Below, piece after piece: positions 10,926 through 20,258 of a DNA stretch of 64,000 bases. Location: assembly GCA_022559845.1 (NCBI GenBank), contig CM040128.1, positions 180,836,691 to 180,900,690 of the forward strand. The letters are read 5' to 3'. The position numbers and the translations under genes were made by a program. The notes below the pieces were generated by a model. The model saw only the letters and a list, made by a program, of their open reading frames with translations, made no database searches and had not been told where the DNA came from. This DNA is from Amorphophallus konjac. Taxonomy: Eukaryota > Streptophyta > Magnoliopsida > Alismatales > Araceae. The stretch's first letter is position 1. Every line of letters starts with the position of its first letter.

Positions 10926-12104
10926 AATTGAATTCTATGATCATAAATTTGAATTTTATTGAAAGAATGATGTATCATGAGTCTTGAATGAAAAAGAAAA
11001 GATTGGTTTGAAAGATGTGCAATGAAATTACACTTATAGCTTGATGAATGAAAGAGGACATAGTTCTCTGTTTGAGAAATGGCCCAGCAAAGGATCGCTA
11101 GGCGTGCCTATCGGTCTAGCGATAGACCGCAAAGGGAAAGACCCAAGAAAAACTCAGAGTTTTCTGGTTCTCAGGAAGGGCATACGGTCACCACTGGACT
11201 GCTAGGGGAAGCTAAGCGACCTGTCAAAGGACTGCTAGAGATGAGGAATAGAGAAACCTGAGAATCCTGGTTCTCGGGTGAGGAAAACGGTCCCAGAATG
11301 ACCGTTAGAGGATTCTTAACGGTCCACCAAAAGACCGCAAGGGACAAACTTGCAAGCTTCGAATTCTGGGAAACGAAACATGTGTCTGCACATACTTAAA
11401 ATAAGAAACAAGTTAGATCTACTTTTAGGCTCAACCCCTTGCCTTCAGTAAGTTAGAGAATGACCAATCCTTGATATTTGGTCAAGGGGTGGAGCCTTAT
11501 TAAATAGGCGGAGATAAAATAAAAATATGAATGCAATGCATGCTATGCAAAGGATGATGGTTTTTTTCGATTTTTGAAAATATCTGATTTTTTTATTTTA
11601 AAATATCTGATTTTTTTGTTTTGTTTTTGTTTTTATTTTTTAAAAAAAATATCTGATTTTTTTAGATTTTGAAATATCTGATTCTTTTTATTTTGAAATA
11701 TCTGATTTTTTTATTTTGAAATTTTGGAGGCTAATTTCATCCTGGTAACGAGAGCCCTAACTGTCCTACTAGGAATCTCTTGAGGTAGGCATGCTTTTAA
11801 GGGGACAATTCTCGGCCGGGGCCAATCTGTATGATGGTGCTTCTGCTAAGGCTATACCAGGGTACGGTCTAGTCCTAAAAAGAAAAATGAATTCGAGAGG
11901 TAAGCCTAGGCCAGGTATAGAGATTTTTAGGGCTTGAATCCTTCTCATGACAACCCCTTCGGAGATTCAGTCTGTGGCGCCGGGACTTTGTATCCGTCAT
12001 CGAACCTTCATCCACCCTAGGCATGCGTACGACCGGGCTCATAACGTCCCGCGGGGAAACTGTACTGCCACTCTTGCCATGCCTAGTTTTATACTTTGAA
12101 CTCT
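10926..12104. other. Non-coding Tat-1 segment with motif copies
   Basis: No gene is seen. Palindromic motif copies occur at 11,112-11,129 (perfect arms CGGTCT/AGACCG) and near 11,185, 11,210, 11,288 and 11,318. An AT-rich tandem repeat lies at 11,565-11,730. Confidence 0.5.
11565..11730. repeat. AT-rich tandem repeat
   Basis: Six or so imperfect copies of a unit reading AAATATCTGATTTTTTTATT (about 20-27 bases each) occur in a row. Confidence 0.7.
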
Positions 12105-12120
12105 TCAATTAAATGATGAG

Positions 12121-13272
12121 AGGGACAAATGCATATGGATGGCCACTGCTGGAGGCTCATTTACAGTCAAATCTTCAAACAAACTCCTGAGGACTTCAGG
12201 TATTACAAGAGGACATTGGGCCAAACTTTGGCATCCGAGGATAGCTCTGAGGGCTGCCAATTTCATCTGGAAAATCATCCACCGTGCAGTGCCTGTAGAC
12301 AGCAGGGTGACTGATTGTGGCATTTCTATGGCTTCCAAATGCAGCTGCTGTACCACACCTGAAGTTGAAGATCTCAACCATCTTTTCATCAAAGGGGAAT
12401 TAGCAGCTGATCTATGGTCCTGGATCACACCTCTCATCAATGTAAAGGTACATCTCAGTGAACATATTACCATTCGATGCTGGAATATATTGGCTGGTAC
12501 CAGTTTATCCTCGGCCTACAGCTATATTGGACTGAATGCAGTAATTTTAATGCTCTGGGAATTATGGAAGACTAGATGCATAGCAAGATTTGACTGTATC
12601 AGGCCAAACATTAGTGGCATAAAGAAGAGAGTTTGTGAAGCTATCAACATCTCCCTGGACAAAATCCACTTCCCTAGATTCCTGTCCAATATGCAAAAAC
12701 ATAACCTGGCTTTGTTTCACTTTTATCCGAGGATAGTCCAAAACCTGCCAATCCTTGTGCAATGCAAATTATCTCCCTCCACTTTTACTCTTCATGTTGA
12801 TGGGGCCTCTAAAGGAAATCCTGGAATGCGTGGTGGAGGAGGATGTATCCGTGACCCTGCGGGCAACCTGATAGTAGGTTTTGCTTTTCACTATGGCTTT
12901 GGATGCAGCATTCTAGCTGAGGCAAGGGCTTTACATTATGGTCTAGCTCTAGTTTTACACAGTGACATTCAGGTGGGTGCTATCTACTGCGACTGTGCTT
13001 TGCTTATTAATGCTATTCAAAAAGGAGTGGCCCCAAATTGGACCATCCTTCCTTGGTGGAAGGCAATTCTTGATCAAGTAACCATATGGGGTTGCTCCGT
13101 TCAGCACATCTTCAGGGAGGGTAATCAAGTTGCTGATGCACTAGCTTCTTTTGCTTGTAACACTCACAGCAACAACATATACACTCGAACTAGTGGGCTC
13201 CCTCTGCTGGCTAGGGGTGCTCTCCGAGTGGATAAAATAGGTCTTCCTACTGTTCGAACCTGTAACAGATGA
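12121..13272 (+). pseudogene. LINE ORF2 C-terminus: zf-RVT plus RNase H
   Basis: A single open frame of about 380 codons runs from the truncation point to TGA. The N-terminal part carries the zf-RVT pattern (W...GGSFTVKS, CSCC, HLF). The RNase H domain has all four acidic residues in context: HVDGASKGNPG, EARALHYGL, YCDCALLINAI and NQVADALASFA. In life it would remove RNA from the RNA-DNA hybrid. It is a fragment without RT and cannot act alone, although no nonsense codon has accumulated, which suggests a younger insertion than Tat-1. The ATG at 12,139 is unlikely to be a true start. Confidence 0.85.
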
Positions 13273-13298
13273 CCTTTGGGTTTGTAGATCTGGCAGGG

Positions 13299-14010
13299 TT
13301 CGAGTATATACCAGCACAATGTACAGACTTCACTAGTTCGAGTGTATACCAGCACAATGTACAGACTTCACTAGTTCGAGTGTATACCAGCACAATGTAC
13401 AGACTTCACAAACTCTGCACCGTCTTCAGCAGCGAACGGACTTCACAATGTACAAACTTCATAATGTACAGACTTCAGCAGCGAAAGGGAGTGCAGTGTA
13501 TAGACTTCAGACTTTGTATGCACCACAATGTACAGACTTCATAATGTATAGACTTCACAAACTCTGCACCGTCTTCAGCAGTGAATGGACTTCACATTGT
13601 ACAGACTTTACAATGTACAGACTTCACATTGGTCTTCAGCAGCGAAAGGGAGTGCTGTATAGACTTCCACAATGTATAGACCTCACAAAGCTCAGACCAA
13701 TGCACCGACTTCAGCAGCGAAAGGCGTGCAGTGCATGGACTTCACAAAGCTCAGACTTTCAATGCAGTTCACAATGTACAGACTTCACAAACTCTACACC
13801 GTCTTCAGCAGCGAATGGACTTTACAATGTACAGACCTCATAATGTACAGACTTCAGTAGCAAAAGGGAGTGCTGTATAGACTTCCACAATGAATAGACC
13901 TCACAAAGCTCAGACCAATGCACCGACTTCAGCAGCGAAAGGCGTGCAGTGCATGGACTTCACAAAGCTCAGACTTTAAATGTAGTTCACAATGTACAGA
14001 CTTCACAAAG
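13299..14010 (+). repeat. TGTACAGACTT motif array in LINE 3' UTR
   Basis: About 20 copies of CAATGTACAGACTTCA and variants (GTATAGACTTC, GTACAGACCTC) occur with irregular spacing. The first three lie in a 38-bp tandem unit starting at 13,299, 13,337 and 13,375. A companion motif CGACTTCAGCAGCGAAAGG recurs. The core is the reverse complement of the AAGTCTGTACATTG motif of the SIRE-like LTR. Long ORFs across it arise because the motif has no stop codon in any frame, so they are not called. Confidence 0.85.
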
Positions 14011-14221
14011 CTCCAGTCTTTAGAGGACTTCACAGCTTTCTTTATATTTTATACCTCCTTGTATTTTTAGAGGCTTGGCCTCTTATGAATTTGTTCATAT
14101 TTAGACAATCAATAAAATAAAGCATCAAGTGGTGATTTGGTGGAGTGAGAACATTTCCTTCCTCTGGAATGGGGGTGCACTCTCCCTTCTTCCTGCTTGA
14201 TGACTTGACTTAAAAAAAAAA

Positions 14222-14612
14222 CTTTGAGCTTTGAGCTTTTGAAAATGAGCTTTTGGCTTTGCTTTGATTTTTGCTCCTTTTCTTTTCTTTTTTCTTCGGT
14301 GTTACTGTTGCTTTTTTTCTTGTGGAATCAAGTCATAACGGGCTGCCCCAATTTGAGACCTCCTTTCATCAGGGTGTCTAGATCAGTCAGCGCCCCCTTA
14401 TTCGCCTCTTGTCCCTATATTCAGTCGAAAAGAAAAATAGATAGGGACTTTTACTTCCCCCAAGCATACATGGCTACAGGAGAAATAGTGTTTACACAAA
14501 ATTGGGGAAACCTGACCAGGGATGCCGTGAAGTGTGTGAGTGCCAAGCTCGGAATCTTCCTTCGTGATCGAGGAAAGGAACACCTCGCTACTGGGCCTTT
14601 ATTAACCTGACT
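14222..14612. other. Tat-1 sequence downstream of integrase
   Basis: No domain is visible on either strand. The frame at 14,224-14,610 is a random opening. The segment joins the LINE end to the integrase C-terminus. Confidence 0.4.
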
Positions 14613-16007
14613 CTAAGGGAAAAAACACTTAAGATACAACCCATTCCAATCGTGAGACAGCTCCTCACCTTCCGCATTGACTAGGCGATATGCATTCCCT
14701 GGATAAGCTTCTCTAACGACGAACGGCCCCTCCCAGTTAGGTTGCAATTTAGACTTAGGACCTCCGGACCTAATGAATTTGCGTTTCAAAACCATATCAC
14801 CTATTTGAAATTTACGTTCAATTACCTTCTTTTGAAAATAACACAAAACTCTCTTTTGATAAACAGACATGTGATCAGCCGCATTCATCCTCTTCTCATC
14901 CAAGAGTTCCAACTGAACGAGCAACGCCTCTCGACGTTCATCGAGATTAAGTTCCTTATCGAGCCGTACCCTCAGGGAAGGGATCAAGATCTCATATGGG
15001 AGCACCGCCTCCATCCCGTAAGTAAGAGCATAGGGGGTTTGCCCCATAGGAGTATGGACGGAGGTGCGATAAGCCCATAGAGCTTCCACTAATCGTTCAG
15101 GCCAATCAGAGAATTTGTGAGATTCACACGTTTTATTTATAATTTTAAGAAGGGTTTTATTAGTGACTTTGGCTTGGTCGTTACCTTGAGGATAATATGG
15201 AGATGAATGATGTAATGTAATATTGAACTTCTTACAAAGGTCCTGGAACTCTTGAGAAATGAACTGCGGCCCGTTGTCGGTGACAATGTTGCTTGGGACT
15301 CCGAACTGCGCAATGATATTTTTCATGATGAAGTGGCACACCGTGGTAGCCTTGATCTCTACGTATGCCTCCGCTTTGGCCCACTTGGTGAAGTACTCAA
15401 TGGTGATAAGGATGAAGGATTTTTGCTTGGTCTGAGAGTTGGGATCACCAAGCGGGCCGACAATGTCAAAAGTCCACATGGAGAATGGCCAAGGAGCAGA
15501 GAGAGGATGAAGAGATGAAACAAGAGCATGGATTTTATCAGCGTGGAGTTGGCATTTAAGACACCTCTGGACATAGAGGGAGCAATCCTCCTCTAGGGTG
15601 GGCCAATAGTAACCCTGCTTAAGGATTTTCTTTGCTAGATCCTGGCCATTGACATGACCTCCACACTCACTCAAATGGGCTACTTCGGCCACCTTCCAAG
15701 CTTCATCATCATCTAGACATCTCATGAGTATTCCATTGAGAGCATGCATGTACAATTCTCCAGCAATGATAGTGTACTTCGAGGTGGATTTTCTAATAGG
15801 CCTACGCTGCTCGGCACTTGCCCCTTCTGGGAACGATTCGTCTCTACAGTATAGCTCGATTTCATGCAACCATGGCAACTCTTCTTCTTCTAAAATTTCT
15901 TCTAGCTCGGTTAAAGAAACTTCCTTTAAATCTTCCTTCTCAGCCCTCGCCTCTACAGTTTTCCTAAGGTTGTCGTACCAAGGATCCTGAAGAGAAGGGG
16001 CGTCCAA
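14613..16007 (-). pseudogene. Tat-1 integrase (open frame, catalytic Glu replaced)
   Basis: The 464-codon frame holds the zinc-binding H111-H118-C149-C152, then the DDE core: D181 in TFDIVGPL, D244 in VTDNGPQF, and position 280, at exact DD35E spacing, where QAKV replaces the usual QAEV. The codon is AAA instead of GAA, a single G-to-A change that removes the third metal-binding residue. The C-terminal part has KLQPNWEGPFVV and a HDWNGLYLKCFFP end typical of Tat integrases. The enzyme would insert cDNA in the nucleus, and this copy should be inactive. It is in phase with the RNase H upstream. Confidence 0.88.
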
Positions 16008-16034
16008 TCTCTGGACGATGATGGTCTCAGATCT

Positions 16035-16549
16035 TCAACTAAGAGGGAAGGATAGGGAGGAAGCGAGCGATGCCAGCGCATCAGCAATGATATTCCAAGA
16101 TCGGGGAGTGTGAATATAGATCAGCTTGCGGAATTGCCTAGCCAAGAGAGTGACCAAATCTTGATGTGGCTTGAGTTTCGGGTCACGAGTGCGGTAAGTG
16201 GACAGAACTTGCCACAGAACGAGCTGAGAGTCTCCTATGATGTTCAAATAATACACGCCCAAGAGGTAGACGTGCTTCAATCCAGCCAAGAGAGCTTCAT
16301 ACTCGACGATGTTGTTGGTAGCAGGAAAATGGAGCTGATAAGTGAAAGGAATCATCACCCCTTCTGAAGTGAGGAGAACGGCACCTATCCCTCGGCCTTG
16401 GGAATTGAGCGCACCATCAAAATGCAGAGACCAAAAGGGATGATGTGTAAGAACAGAGAGATGCTCATCAGGGAAATCATCCTGAATAGTGTCCGTGCAG
16501 GGGATAGGAAGATGGGCAAGATGCTCAGCGATGGCAGATCCTTTGATTG
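16035..16549 (-). pseudogene. Tat-1 second (archaeal-type) RNase H, cut by element A
   Basis: The frame shows LHFPATNNIVEYEALLAGL, GDSQLVLWQV and IIADALASLAS, matching the extra RNase H domain that defines Tat elements. Upstream, KGSAIAEHLAHLP reaches the element A junction at 16,549, and its missing N-terminal side lies beyond 24,230. Joining across the insertion keeps the frame (VEKAI followed by KGSA). Confidence 0.82.
16545..16549. repeat. TSD of element A (GATTG), left copy
   Basis: GATTG is repeated exactly at 24,231-24,235. Removing the insertion and one copy restores the Tat-1 reading frame. Confidence 0.92.
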
Positions 16550-16846
16550 TGATGAGGACATCACCAGCAATTTCATTTGATCAAGGATCCTGATGCTCGC
16601 CACCCATGCTACATCTTGTTCACCACTTTATTTCGAGTCATATGATGTAATTTTTATTTTATTATTATGTACTTTTCTCTTTATTTGAGTCCAATACCTA
16701 GGTGAGGTAGCTATTTACCTAAGTCCTAAGTCATTATGTGTGTTATTGGGCCCAATTATATGGGCTAGGCCCAGGGGCGCCCCCTTCCCCTTGGTTTAGT
16801 GTTAGTAGTCCAAGAGTCAGGGACTTATGTGTAATTGTGGGATTCC

Positions 16847-16856
16847 TATAAATAGG
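16847..16856 (+). promoter_or_regulatory. TATA box of element A 5' LTR
   Basis: TATAAATAGG lies 297 bases into the LTR. The counterpart in the 3' LTR is at 22,150-22,159. Confidence 0.7.
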
Positions 16857-16918
16857 ACCCCAATCCCTCATTTGTAAGCTAATGAAGTATTGATAAAAGT
16901 TTGCCAAAGCATTTGTGC

Positions 16919-17510
16919 ATCTCTCTCCCTCTCTCTCTAGCTCTATTTCTCTCTCTCTCTCTCTAAAGGGGGCGAACCCCATTCTCTCTCCTCCTCACTC
17001 TAAATTTTGAAATTCACTCTCTCTCCTCCCTATTCACCTCTAATTAAGACCCCTCCCCCTTCCCCATACCTCTCATTTAATCCCCCTCCAACCCCTAGGT
17101 GGAATCCCCTTCTCCTAGGCACCTCTCCCTCCTCCCAAGCAACCTTTCCCCTTCCCCATACAACCTTTCATTTTCCCAAGGGGGAATCCCATCTCCCAAG
17201 CACCCATTCACATCCCCAAGACACCCCTTCCCATTCCCTAGACCAGAATTAAACCCTCCATTAACCACACATTCAAACCAAAGGAGAGATCTCTCCTCCC
17301 TCTCTCATTCCCAACCCAAATTCGCAGCTCCCCCTTCCTTCACTTGCTAGACCACCTCCCAGCCCCCTTTCTGCCCCTCCCACACCTTGTATCACCCCCT
17401 AACAGACCCCCACATAGTCAGGTGCCATCCCCACACCCACCCACCCCATTTCCCACCCCATCTACTCCGTCTCCCATCACCTTTCACCACCCTATCCATC
17501 TCAATTCACA
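16919..17510 (+). repeat. Pyrimidine-rich leader, element A 5' LTR
   Basis: About 590 bases of C/T with A and very little G start some 60 bases after the TATA box: first CTCTCT runs, then CCCC- and TTCC-rich sequence. The same tract lies at 22,219-22,812. The overlapping long frames are openings caused by this composition. Confidence 0.75.
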
Positions 17511-18490
17511 GGCAGTAGTTGGAGCTCAACTTGCAGAGGCTGCTCCGGAGTCATCCGACGTCCTCTGGAGGTACACCATACATCGCCTGAAAGGTCTGCA
17601 AGTCTTATTCGCAAGCGAGGAAAAATCGTCTCATTCCGACTTTGCTACAGTTCGTGGTGCCTGTTCTCGTCCAACTGCGCAACAAGGACCAAAACCTGGA
17701 CCTGAGCTGCAGTCCAGAAGCTCCCACGGCCACATCCTTCAACTTCTGGAGGCGCCACTTGTCCGAGAGCTGCATCCACGAGTCATCCACCACCACCAAC
17801 AAACGGCATCCCGTTCGGCATTAGGAAGTGTTCTTTCCAATTTTTCTCCCGCGGGTGCGCAGACAGCCCATTTGGGTCCTGCCTCGACACTGTCTCACTC
17901 AACGGACTCCTCCTCACCACCCCGACATCCTCTGGTGCTGTTCTTAGTTTCTGCTTGAAGAATACTCATCCACGGACGTCCTCGACTTGGTCTCGCCTCA
18001 TTCAGACTTTGGGAGTGATCGTGGTACCTTCTACAAGCAGCTGCAACAATCTGGGCCAGCCTAAACCTGAACTCTGAGCACCTGTTCCGGGGTCCACTCT
18101 GACTAGAGGTGAAGCGTGAACTGCCCACAAAAATTCACAGGCGTACCTGGGACTGTCAGCATCGTTCCAGTGCTAGTCTCGTCAGGTTCTGAGTCCGGAG
18201 GAGCACACAGAGGCTGCTAGACCGATCCCCTATCCTTCTGCTCAAGACACGGGCAGATTCGGTCGGGTGATCCATCGGCGCGTTTCGAGCGAATCTCCCC
18301 TCCCCGTCTGGCTGGCTTAACGCCCCTCCCTGCGTGGAGGTAGTATTTGCATTCTACTACTGAAATCCCCACCCCAAGTCCACCCTCCTGTGTGAGGCGT
18401 AGTGGTTGTATAATTTAAACAGGGATCAAGCTTCATCGGCACAGTGTGCGGGGAACCCACACTTCCCCGCTCGCCCTCGTCTCCGGCCGG

Positions 18491-18512
18491 GATCGGCGTC
18501 TTCACGCCGATC
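18491..18512 (+). other. Leader hairpin and splice donor, element A 5' LTR
   Basis: The arms GATCGGCGT and ACGCCGATC pair perfectly around loop CTTC. The next bases, AGGTGAGCTCC, contain a near-perfect 5' splice site (AG|GTGAGC, GT at 18,515). No acceptor was identified with confidence before the ORF at 19,017. Confidence 0.75.
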
Positions 18513-18932
18513 AGGTGAGCTCCTAGTTGCACTCCTCTTGGTCAGCACTTCTTGCTTAACTAGTATTTCTTCTTAGTGCCGTCGGTCGGTGAGTGAGTGC
18601 CCGATCTCAAAATATCATCAATTTGAGTGCCACCGCGGAGCGAGTTGTGAGAGAGCCACTACATCCCACGCCCTTGGCGTGCTGGCCGCCCACAGAATTG
18701 GGGCATCCCAGGCCTTTAGGGGTTCAATCTCAAGTGAGCCAAACCCTGGAATAGCGAGGTCCCATCCCGGACCCTCTCCACCATCGTCGAGTTGCCTACG
18801 GGCACGAGTGTGCGCTACACGGGTGAGTCCGCTTGAGTGGGTTCGCCGATCGGTTCGATTGCTTGCAAATCTAGGTCCAAGGTGCATTGGTCAAGTGGCT
18901 GCCACCCCCAAGGGGGTTTGTGTCACATCAGT

Positions 18933-18944
18933 TGGTATCAGAGC
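18933..18944 (+). other. Primer binding site, initiator tRNA-Met (element A)
   Basis: TGGTATCAGAGC starts two bases after the LTR end and is complementary to the 3' end of plant initiator tRNA-Met. Confidence 0.92.
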
Positions 18945-19016
18945 AAGTTCTAGACTTGTCTCTACTAAGTCTTGTCCTAGGCCGCGTAAGCATTTAGAGT
19001 CTTTCGGTTCATCAAC

Positions 19017-20252
19017 ATGGCTACCTCTCTTTGGTCCCACTCGGCCCTCCACAAAGGTCCGATCGACCACCCATTTTCGGACATCTTTATAGATGAGAGT
19101 ATCACCTTTGATGGGTCACATCCTAGTGATTATGTTAGGTGGGAGACCTTCATGACCAAACACTTTGATAGGACTAGGGTCTATGGACACGCTAGAGTCC
19201 GCAGGGCCACAGGGCGACTTCGGGGACAAGCCAAGGAGTGGGAACGCATAGTGAGCTTAAGAAAGATTCGGAGGCAAGAACCCATAGGATCATGGGAAGA
19301 GATGAAAAGTGAGCTTAGGAAGATCTACGCTCCCCGACCCTCCCACTCCTACCGTGAGGACCATAACCCGTTGAGCACTCCCACTCCCCCTTTCCCTCCC
19401 AGTCAACCCAAAACCTCTATTAGGACCCAAACCCCACCACCCAAAGGACCCCTAGATTTATTGGAAGAGATAAGGATTGAGATCAGGAAGATCCTCACTC
19501 CTCAACCTTCCCACTCCTACCCTGAGAACCATAACCCGAGGAGCACTCCCACTCCTCCTTTCCCCACCACCCAACCCAAAATTTTCCATCAAACCCCCAC
19601 CCCACAAACTTCCGAAAATCCTCCTTCCACCCCTTTCCAAAAGGAACTTAAAGAGGTAACCGAAGACTATGAGGCTCCACTAGATTGGGAAGAAGAATAT
19701 GAATCACAGTGTCATGGGTTAGGCCGAGAAGTTCCCATCCCAGGTGGAAGAGGCATCATGACTCACTCCACCCTCACCACTCAAACCTACGTGGACCCCA
19801 TGTCCACCCCTCCACCTAGGCCCGTGACAGCCACCATTCCCCAATCCAAAGTTACTCACCCAACCCACCTTCCACTTCCAACTCCTATCCTACCCAAACC
19901 TAGTCCCCCGCTACTTCCACTCCCAACCCCAACCCAAGTCCGGCCTCACTCACCACCCCGGGTACACCATGCACCAACCGTCATCACCCCACCCCCAATA
20001 GACCTTCCCATTCCCTTGAGAGAGGAGACCACAACCATCCACATGGGAGTAGATGCTAGTCCGGAACCCATCCCCATGCTTGAGGAAACCCAAGTTCATA
20101 TCTATGGTGAGGAAGAATCACAAATGTCCCCTTCACATAGCTTGGACCCCCAAGAGCCACAAGCCTTCACAAATAGCACCGTAATCATAGAGGGGCCCCT
20201 AGCTAGATGGCTAAAGGAGAGACCACTTCACCCCATCGTGTCCTATGTTTAG
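19017..20252 (+). CDS. Element A gag-like N-terminal ORF (411 aa)
   Basis: The ORF starts at the ATG 72 bases after the primer site. Residues about 25-85 (FDGSHPSDYVRWETFMTKHF to GRLRGQAKEWERI) follow the retrotransposon gag pattern: F-x-G, Y-x-x-W, F, then L-G-A-W-type spacing. The rest is Pro/Thr/Ser-rich low complexity with a twice-repeated segment (SHSYREDHNPLSTPTPPFP and SHSYPENHNPRSTPTPPFP). No zinc knuckle, protease or RT is present. It ends with TAG, and the next ORF starts seven bases on in the same frame. In element B this stop is a sense codon, so one longer protein is probably ancestral. As gag it would form particles; here that is inferred only. Confidence 0.7.
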   Translation: MATSLWSHSALHKGPIDHPFSDIFIDESITFDGSHPSDYVRWETFMTKHFDRTRVYGHARVRRATGRLRGQAKEWERIVSLRKIRRQEPIGSWEEMKSELRKIYAPRPSHSYREDHNPLSTPTPPFPPSQPKTSIRTQTPPPKGPLDLLEEIRIEIRKILTPQPSHSYPENHNPRSTPTPPFPTTQPKIFHQTPTPQTSENPPSTPFQKELKEVTEDYEAPLDWEEEYESQCHGLGREVPIPGGRGIMTHSTLTTQTYVDPMSTPPPRPVTATIPQSKVTHPTHLPLPTPILPKPSPPLLPLPTPTQVRPHSPPRVHHAPTVITPPPIDLPIPLREETTTIHMGVDASPEPIPMLEETQVHIYGEEESQMSPSHSLDPQEPQAFTNSTVIIEGPLARWLKERPLHPIVSYV

Positions 20253-20258
20253 CCACCC

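Larger units (their letters stand above)
12105..14221 (+). mobile_element. 5'-truncated L1-type LINE
   Basis: The segment starts inside the zinc-finger-like region after RT, continues through a full RNase H, then a 3' UTR with a repeat array and an AGGCTTGGCCTCTTATGAAT tail like plant LINE ends, and closes with a poly(A) run (14,212-14,221). Flanking sequences ACTTTGAACTCT (about 12,093) and ACTTTGAGCTTT (from 14,221) may be a TSD with two mismatches. The 5' part with RT and ORF1 is absent, as expected for aborted reverse transcription. It is inserted in the Tat-1 3' region. Confidence 0.72.
16550..18930 (+). repeat. Element A 5' LTR (2,381 bp)
   Basis: Starts TGATGAGGACATCACCAG and ends TTTGTGTCACATCA. 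It is highly similar over its whole length to 21,853-24,230. Order: 300-bp U3, TATA, pyrimidine-rich leader, mixed segment, hairpin with donor, 3' part. Confidence 0.92.

Noticed and set aside
13269..13860. ORFs of 60-130 codons with MYRLH/VQTS repeats after the LINE stop
   Set aside because: Same artefact: the repeated TGTACAGACTT word read in different frames in a 3' UTR.
17007..17958. Long frames of 80-250 codons in the element A LTR leader (also 22,218-23,403)
   Set aside because: Open because the tract is C/T-rich and poor in stop codons; they lie in LTR, overlap in several frames and show no domain.
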